DNA of 11,036 bases from an uncultured Bermanella sp. Its GTDB lineage: Bacteria > Pseudomonadota > Gammaproteobacteria > Pseudomonadales > Oceanobacteraceae. The notes beneath the pieces are model-generated. The model was given only the letters and a program-made list of their open reading frames with translations, did no database searches and had not been told where the DNA came from. Shown here piece by piece: positions 6,580-11,036 of the stretch (position 1 is its first letter; each line of letters begins with the position of its first letter). The position numbers and the translations under genes were made by a program. The stretch is taken from positions 1 to 11,036 of the forward strand of contig CAJXIK010000039.1 in assembly GCA_913054445.1 (NCBI GenBank), in the 5' to 3' direction.

Positions 6580-6704
6580 TAAGGCCGCAGCAGGTGGCGA
6601 GATTTGAGCTTGGAATGATGGCAGCTAGGTGAGTCCTCAGCCCGCTGGCTTGACGAACCTGATTTTAATACGATTGCCCTACACCCAAAACAGAGGTAAC
6701 AAAG

Positions 6705-7154
6705 ATGCGCTGGAAGCCGCACAGCACAGTGGCCACCATCATAGAGAAAGATGGCAAGTTATTATTCGTAGAAGAGCTGGATGCCGGGCAGCTGGTATAC
6801 AACCAGCCAGCAGGCCACCTCGAAGAAAATGAATCCCTCATAGCAGCGGCGGTACGTGAAACCCAGGAAGAAAGCGCCTACCTGTGTGAAATCACCGGCT
6901 ATCTTGGCCTTTATACCTACACGGCAGCCAGTAATGGCGTCACCTACCACCGGCACTGCTTCGTGGGCAAAGCCCTATCTTATGACGCGCAGGCGACGCT
7001 AGACGAGGGTATTCGTGGTATTCGCTGGCTCACACCGCAAGAGTTAATAGCCAGCAACAAAGCGCGCAGCCCATTGGTTATAAGGTGCGCAGAAGATTAT
7101 TTTAAGCGCCCACACTACCCCATCGAACTGATTTATGAGCACCAAAATGACTAA
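6705..7154 (+). CDS. nudJ: NudJ-like Nudix phosphatase
   Basis: Nudix hydrolase similar to E. coli NudJ (YmfB), which removes phosphate from nucleoside di/triphosphates and from the thiamin precursor HMP-PP; cytoplasmic and Mg-dependent. The 149 residues compare with 153 in E. coli. The N-terminus KPHSTVATII and the box environment WNQPAGHLE/VYNQPAGHLE match closely, as does RSPLV near residue 121. The Nudix box runs from G37 to about Y59: G37, E43, R51-E52 and E55-E56 are present, but the usual hydrophobic residue after RE is T53 and the usual glycine is A58. The catalytic and metal-binding residues are intact, so activity is expected. GAGG (6693-6696) lies eight bases before the ATG. Its end overlaps mnmA by 20 bases, indicating an operon; nudJ next to mnmA is the common gammaproteobacterial order. 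Confidence 0.92.
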   Translation: MRWKPHSTVATIIEKDGKLLFVEELDAGQLVYNQPAGHLEENESLIAAAVRETQEESAYLCEITGYLGLYTYTAASNGVTYHRHCFVGKALSYDAQATLDEGIRGIRWLTPQELIASNKARSPLVIRCAEDYFKRPHYPIELIYEHQND

Positions 7155-8268
7155 AGAAAACCAACAAATCAGCGTCATCGTCGGCATGTCTGGCGGCGTG
7201 GATTCCTCCGTTTCAGCCTACCTATTGTTGCAACAGGGCTATCAGGTGGAAGGCCTGTTCATGAAGAACTGGGAAGAAGACGACGACAGCGAATACTGCA
7301 CCGCCAAAGAAGACCTCGCGGATGCCCAGGCCGTATGTGACAAACTGGGCATTAAACTGCATACCGCCAACTTCGCCGCAGAATACTGGGATAACGTGTT
7401 CGAGCATTTCCTAGAAGAATATAAGGCCGGGCGCACCCCCAACCCAGATGTCCTGTGCAATCGTGAAATCAAGTTTAAGGCATTCTTGCAATACGCTAAG
7501 GTGCTGGGGGCAAACTGCATCGCCACCGGCCACTATGTGCGGCGCAAGGATGAAGGCAATAGCAGCTACCTACTAAGGGGGCTGGATGGCAATAAAGACC
7601 AAAGCTACTTCCTGCACGCCGTGGGTGGCACCGAGATTGGCCAGACCCTGTTCCCGGTGGGCGAACTGGAAAAACCCGAGGTGCGCCGCATCGCCCTCGA
7701 ACAAGGCCTCGTCACCGCCAAGAAAAAAGACAGCACCGGCATCTGTTTCATAGGCGAGCGCCGCTTCAAGGATTTCTTGCAGAAGTACCTGCCCGCGCAG
7801 CCAGGCAAGATTGAAAGCGCCGAAGGAGATGTAATCGGCGACCATCAGGGTTTAATGTATTACACCCTGGGCCAACGCCAGGGCATCGGCATCGGCGGCA
7901 GCAAGCATCATGGTACCGAACCCTGGTATGTGGTGGCCAAAGACTTAACGCGCAATGTCTTAATCATCGGCCAAGGAGCGCAGCATGAGCTGCTCTTCAG
8001 CCAAGCCTTAAGCTGCCAAGAGATCTTTTGGATCAACTCGCCACCCGCCAGTTTCCCCTACTCGTGCGTGGCTAAAGTGCGTTACCGCCAAAGCGACCAG
8101 GCCTGCACCATTCACCAACGTGATGGGGCTTACCTAGTGGTCTTTGCCGAAGCGCAGCGAGCCGCCACCCCAGGACAATCGGCGGTATTTTATGATGGCG
8201 AGATCTGCCTAGGCGGGGGTGTCATCGAAGAGATTTACCAAGATAAGACAGAGCTTATTCATGAGTAA
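7135..8268 (+). CDS. mnmA: MnmA, tRNA-specific 2-thiouridylase
   Basis: Adds sulfur at position 2 of wobble U34 in tRNA-Lys, -Glu and -Gln, taking sulfur from the IscS/Tus relay and activating the base with ATP. The protein is 377 residues (368 in E. coli). It shows the PP-loop SGGVDSS (19-25), FMKNWEEDD (42-50), the first catalytic cysteine in PDVLCNREIKF (C108) and the second, persulfide-carrying cysteine in STGICFIGER (C204), plus the C-terminal TPGQSAVFY (345-353). The first residues are not conserved: ATG at 7135 (MSTKM) and ATG at 7147 (373 residues) are both possible, and neither has a clear Shine-Dalgarno. Both start inside nudJ (20- or 8-base overlap), so translation is probably coupled to nudJ. 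Its end overlaps hflD by 8 bases. Confidence 0.97.
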   Translation: MSTKMTKENQQISVIVGMSGGVDSSVSAYLLLQQGYQVEGLFMKNWEEDDDSEYCTAKEDLADAQAVCDKLGIKLHTANFAAEYWDNVFEHFLEEYKAGRTPNPDVLCNREIKFKAFLQYAKVLGANCIATGHYVRRKDEGNSSYLLRGLDGNKDQSYFLHAVGGTEIGQTLFPVGELEKPEVRRIALEQGLVTAKKKDSTGICFIGERRFKDFLQKYLPAQPGKIESAEGDVIGDHQGLMYYTLGQRQGIGIGGSKHHGTEPWYVVAKDLTRNVLIIGQGAQHELLFSQALSCQEIFWINSPPASFPYSCVAKVRYRQSDQACTIHQRDGAYLVVFAEAQRAATPGQSAVFYDGEICLGGGVIEEIYQDKTELIHE

Positions 8269-8896
8269 GGCGAGTATTAGCAATCAAAGTATTGCCCTAG
8301 CTGGCTTGTTTCAGGCGGCTCACTTGGTTGAGCAGCTGGCCAAGACCGGCAAGGTCAATGAAGAGGACTTTAAGACCTGCATCGAAAGCTTATTTGCCAC
8401 CGACCCCGAGCACGTCAGCGATGTCTTCGGCGGCAGCACAGACAATCTTAAACTGGGTTTTAGGGAGGTGCGTTTCTTAACCGATGGCAAATCCAGAACC
8501 GGCTCAAGCCCAGATGTGATGCGCTATGCGCTAGGCATACTGCACTTAGAGAGCAAGCTACGCAAGAACAAGGTCATGCTTAACAAGGTGGCAGGCGGCA
8601 TCGAGAGTGCCAAGCGGCAGCTGGAGCACTTTCATAGCGGCCATGAAAACCTCGTGAGCAATTTATCTGGGCTCTATCAGGACACCATCAGCACCTTTCG
8701 TTTCCGCATCCATGTGACCGGCAACGCCCAACACTTACGCACCCCGCAAACCGCCCACAAAATACGCGCCCTGCTGTTGTGCGCCATACGCTCAGCTATT
8801 TTGTGGCGTCAGGTGGGAGGCCGCCGCTGGCAACTATTGTTTAACCGTCGCAAGTTAAACAAAGCCTGCCAAGAGGTCTTGCTGCACTTAGAGTAA
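8261..8896 (+). CDS. hflD: HflD, high-frequency-lysogenization protein homologue
   Basis: HflD is a peripheral inner-membrane protein; in E. coli it binds phage lambda CII and lowers lysogenization, while its role for the host is unclear. The 211 residues match the usual 205-213. Family features: IALAGLFQAAHLVEQLA near the N-terminus, VFGGSTDNLKLG (about 54-65), the helical RQLEHF segment (near 119-124), the IHVTGNAQHLRTPQ block and the C-terminal AILWRQVGGRRWQLLFNRR. The ATG at 8261 overlaps the mnmA stop (8266-8268) and gives the family N-terminus; a longer reading from 8219 adds 14 residues inside mnmA with no support. Third gene of nudJ-mnmA-hflD. In E. coli and Shewanella hflD is normally followed by purB; here it meets a convergent gene after 2 bases. 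Confidence 0.94.
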   Translation: MSKASISNQSIALAGLFQAAHLVEQLAKTGKVNEEDFKTCIESLFATDPEHVSDVFGGSTDNLKLGFREVRFLTDGKSRTGSSPDVMRYALGILHLESKLRKNKVMLNKVAGGIESAKRQLEHFHSGHENLVSNLSGLYQDTISTFRFRIHVTGNAQHLRTPQTAHKIRALLLCAIRSAILWRQVGGRRWQLLFNRRKLNKACQEVLLHLE

Positions 8897-8901
8897 CGTT
8901 A
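8894..8901. other. Palindromic convergent stop codons TAACGTTA
   Basis: hflD ends with TAA at 8894-8896 and the convergent gene ends with TAA at 8901-8899 on the other strand; the shared 8 bases are a perfect palindrome. There is no room for an intergenic terminator and none is evident nearby, so the two transcripts probably overlap antisense at their 3' ends. Confidence 0.9.
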
Positions 8902-10803
8902 CTGCGCGGGCTCGGCGGCTTCTGCTTGCGTGTAAAACCACTTCATCTTCTGCAAGGCAAGGAAAGCCAACTTAGGGCTAAGGGATAACTCTGGTGCCGA
9001 GTTGTCTTGGTTGTCCTTGCTCTCTAATAAGCCAATGGGGTTTTGCACGAAGCTTCCCGCGGGCGTCACGAACGCATAATTATAATAGCTCGACATAATT
9101 TGCACTGGCCGCGACGTTAAGTTGAACAAACTTTCACCGCTGGCATAGTCCGTCATCTTATTTTCACAGGCCAAGGCCTCTTGTAACAGCGTGGGGGCCA
9201 CATCTATGCTGGCGGTGCGATGCTCAAACGACTGCGCCGCCTTGCCAGGCCAATGAATCACCAAGGGCACGTGCGTCTGGTAGCGCGTGTAGTTACTGCC
9301 GTGGCCAAACCGAGTGGGGCGAGTGTCTGCAAATTCTTCACCGTGATCTGAGGTCACAATTAAGATGGTATCTTGCCATTTATCCGCCTTCTTAAGGCTG
9401 TCGATCAACTCGCCCACCAAAGAATCCACAAACAACAGACTGTTTTTATAATGGTTTAGATAAGGCTTAGGGTCCTTACCCTGCTTAAAATCAATGATGC
9501 TGGGCGTTTTATAGGGCGTGAACTTAGTGAATTTTTCTGGGTAGTAATATTGATGATGGGTCGAATTAAAAAACATGAAACCAAAAAAGGGTTTAGTGGA
9601 TGTTTCGATCATGTTGGTCATCTTAGCTAGCACGTCAAAATCTTTTTCTATGGTGTTCTTGCCTTCTCCGTGCTCGATGAACGGCTTAACCGGCGCAAAG
9701 CTGCTATCGGCCAACTTCATGCGCGTGATATCACCGCTGGGGTAAATACCAAATTGGTAATCGCGTTTTTTCAATTCATTTAATAACACAGGGCCGCCCG
9801 CCCCATTGTTCGCCACCACATTGTCCATATAGGTGGGAGCCAGCCCATACATGAGGGCAAAGATTCCCCGCGTGGTGACGCTGCCACTGGAGTAATGATC
9901 CTTAAACCATAAGGATTCGGTGGCGAGCTTGTGGGTGTTGGGCGCGACCTCGGCATCGAACATGTCGCCCCGCCAGCTCTCTAACACCACCATAATTACA
10001 TTGGGCTGTTGAGCCTCTGTCTGGCGGCATTGCATCTCATTCTTAGGGTAAAAAATATTGGCCTGTGCCACCTCTTTCGCCCCATCTTCGGTGCCCGTTA
10101 GGCTGGTTAGCCAGGAATTTTCCGCCAAGGAACGCGAGTGCAGTGGGAAATAAAAGGGAATATGCGCATCCATGGAGGTGATGGGAGCATAGTTTTTTGC
10201 GTAGGCCCAGGAATGTGTGAGGTTGGCGGTCAGTACCAAAGTAAAGACCGAAGCACCAAATGCCCACCCTGCGAAAGGGTATTTTTTTCTAAGCGTGATC
10301 TTCTTCACCACCAACCACATAAAGGCCAGCTCACACAGCAGCACCAGCAAGGCCGCAAAGTTGAATGTGAGGTAGGTTTTTAGGGAGATATCGAAAAACT
10401 CCCCGCCCTCATCGGCCAGATAGGCCTCAATAAAGAACCAATTGATGTGATAATTGTAAATCTCATAGATAAAATCATCGACTAACACGGTCACCGCGAG
10501 GGTGCCCGCCATCGCCGCACACAGCACAATCAACAGATAGCGCATGCCAGGTATCAGTGTCAGTGGCATCAACAGCAAGAACACCAACAAGGCATACAAG
10601 CCCCACACGCTGGGCAGGATGGCCAGCTGATAATAAACATCTAGGGCATTGTCCGGGGTGGGAAAACGACCACTAAAACTGACACTTAGTAGCGTCAGCA
10701 ACAACACATTAAGACCCAGCATCCAAGCCACCGAGCGATTCGCCAACCAAACTTTATGTAAATATAACAATGAAAATAGCCCGCCAATAAAAAGGTGGCC
10801 CAT
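8899..10803 (-). CDS. PbgA/YejM-like inner-membrane sulfatase-fold protein
   Basis: Two-part protein of 634 residues from the ATG at 10803: an N-terminal membrane region resembling DUF3413 with about six hydrophobic segments (near 2-20, 26-43, 66-86, 88-108, 143-166, 177-198), then a periplasmic alkaline-phosphatase/sulfatase-superfamily domain (about 265-560). Similarity to E. coli PbgA/YejM/LapC (586 residues, lipid A sensor that controls LpxC through LapB) is clear in YAKNYAPITSMDAHIPFYFP (201-220) and SSGSVTTRGIF through APTYMD (305-327). Unlike E. coli PbgA it keeps residues typical of active LTA-synthase/phosphoethanolamine-transferase-type enzymes: E275, T310 or T311, H416/H417, D486-H487 and H501. 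It may therefore be an enzyme acting on envelope lipids rather than a pure sensor; substrate unknown. The Shine-Dalgarno is weak, and the frame stays open upstream to 10872 (see findings), so the start may be too short. No gene symbol assigned because orthology to yejM is uncertain. Confidence 0.85.
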   Translation of the reverse strand: MGHLFIGGLFSLLYLHKVWLANRSVAWMLGLNVLLLTLLSVSFSGRFPTPDNALDVYYQLAILPSVWGLYALLVFLLLMPLTLIPGMRYLLIVLCAAMAGTLAVTVLVDDFIYEIYNYHINWFFIEAYLADEGGEFFDISLKTYLTFNFAALLVLLCELAFMWLVVKKITLRKKYPFAGWAFGASVFTLVLTANLTHSWAYAKNYAPITSMDAHIPFYFPLHSRSLAENSWLTSLTGTEDGAKEVAQANIFYPKNEMQCRQTEAQQPNVIMVVLESWRGDMFDAEVAPNTHKLATESLWFKDHYSSGSVTTRGIFALMYGLAPTYMDNVVANNGAGGPVLLNELKKRDYQFGIYPSGDITRMKLADSSFAPVKPFIEHGEGKNTIEKDFDVLAKMTNMIETSTKPFFGFMFFNSTHHQYYYPEKFTKFTPYKTPSIIDFKQGKDPKPYLNHYKNSLLFVDSLVGELIDSLKKADKWQDTILIVTSDHGEEFADTRPTRFGHGSNYTRYQTHVPLVIHWPGKAAQSFEHRTASIDVAPTLLQEALACENKMTDYASGESLFNLTSRPVQIMSSYYNYAFVTPAGSFVQNPIGLLESKDNQDNSAPELSLSPKLAFLALQKMKWFYTQAEAAEPAQ

Positions 10804-10832
10804 CTTAGCCGCCGCGCTGGGCTGAGTATAGG

Positions 10833-10860
10833 GGGCGACTTGAAACCTTTTGTATCGCCC
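10833..10860 (-). other. GGGCGA/TCGCCC inverted repeat upstream of the PbgA-like gene
   Basis: GGGCGA (10833-10838) pairs with TCGCCC (10855-10860) around a 16-base loop. The arms resemble the GGCGA/TCGCC hairpins in the icd leader. It sits either in the mRNA leader or, if the upstream start is used, within the N-terminal codons. Confidence 0.35.
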
Positions 10861-10890
10861 GTCAATGAAAGCTCAGGCAAGCACTAATTT

Positions 10891-10921
10891 ACTATATGTA
10901 GCTGACAGCTCAGAGCTGTCA
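10891..10921 (-). promoter_or_regulatory. Promoter candidate with 19-bp palindromic operator
   Basis: A perfect palindrome TGACAGCTC-A-GAGCTGTCA (10903-10921) lies just upstream of TATAGT, a good -10 on the minus strand (10896-10891). With that -10 the palindrome spans about -19 to -37 and covers the -35 position, where no consensus hexamer is seen. This is typical of a site bound by a dimeric regulator controlling the PbgA-like gene; the regulator is not identified. As RNA it would have only a 1-base centre, so a DNA site is more likely than a terminator. Confidence 0.5.
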
Positions 10922-10977
10922 TACGTATTTTCTTTGGCGGCTTAAGTGAATTGGCTCATGGCTGGGGTTGACAGCAA

Positions 10978-11036
10978 TGAAGTGGTTTTTGGCATGGATG
11001 CCAAAGCAAGCCCCCACGGACGGGTTAACGGCGACC
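10978..11036 (-). mobile_element. Second, inverted copy of the dispersed element (cut by window end)
   Basis: The reverse complement of 10991-11036 aligns without gaps to 6464-6509 (38 of 46 identical), including GGTCGCCGT, GGGCTTGC and the palindrome GGCATCCATGCC. The adjoining TGAAGTGGTTTTT (10978-10990) resembles the TTTAGTGCTTTTT arm of the first copy, so it is probably this copy's terminal repeat; the other arm would lie beyond the window. The copy lacks about 11 bases between the palindrome and the arm compared with the first copy. Confidence 0.7.

Noticed and set aside
6580..6704. Possible small RNA, tRNA or riboswitch upstream of nudJ
   Set aside because: No cloverleaf, no strong stable fold and no recognised riboswitch core could be seen; only short chance inverted repeats.
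7573..7845. 90-codon minus-strand open frame inside mnmA
   Set aside because: Antisense shadow of conserved mnmA sequence with no ribosome binding site or recognisable domain.
8219..8260. Upstream 14-codon extension of hflD
   Set aside because: It starts well inside mnmA without a ribosome binding site; the ATG at 8261 gives the family N-terminus and the usual short operon overlap.
10138..10383. 81-codon plus-strand frame opposite the PbgA-like gene
   Set aside because: It lies antisense to clear transmembrane-coding sequence and resembles no known protein.

Overview
The window looks like chromosomal core-genome DNA from a gammaproteobacterium, most likely Shewanella or a close relative in the Alteromonadales. 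The basis is the gene set and order (clpA-clpS | cspD, monomeric NADP isocitrate dehydrogenase, rluE, nudJ, mnmA, hflD), the very high resemblance of ClpA, ClpS, CspD and MnmA to the enterobacterial/Shewanella proteins, and short dispersed intergenic repeats. The assignment is from remembered family features; no database was searched. I see no tRNA, rRNA, CRISPR array, transposase, phage gene or defence system.

Layout. At the left edge, at least four 15-bp tandem copies cover the last codons and stop of clpA. clpS-clpA form a minus-strand pair (N-degron adaptor and unfoldase), divergent from cspD on the plus strand. cspD and the minus-strand icd converge on a strong bidirectional terminator (3183-3227). 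The icd-rluE divergent region (5499-5764) is rich in regulatory structure: overlapping back-to-back extended -10 elements, an FNR-like box beside a perfect -10, and three hairpins in the presumed icd leader. rluE is followed by a 104-bp hairpin-forming MITE/REP-like element. Then comes a tightly packed plus-strand cluster, nudJ-mnmA-hflD, whose reading frames overlap by 20 and 8 bases. hflD converges, with a 2-base gap, on a minus-strand gene for a DUF3413/PbgA(YejM)-like inner-membrane protein with an alkaline-phosphatase-superfamily periplasmic domain. The window ends in that gene's upstream region, with a 19-bp palindrome and part of a second, inverted copy of the dispersed element.

Together the genes cover regulated proteolysis (ClpA/ClpS), stationary-phase nucleic-acid binding (CspD), the TCA cycle (Icd), rRNA and tRNA modification (RluE, MnmA), nucleotide or thiamin-phosphate housekeeping (NudJ), a peripheral membrane factor (HflD) and a probable envelope-lipid enzyme or sensor. 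The points most worth a second look are the PbgA-like protein, which keeps the metal/nucleophile residues that E. coli PbgA has lost and whose true start may lie upstream of the first ATG; the dispersed element, with a testable prediction just beyond the window edge; the dense icd/rluE control region; and the tandem multiplication of the clpA stop codon. No obviously new multi-gene system is visible.
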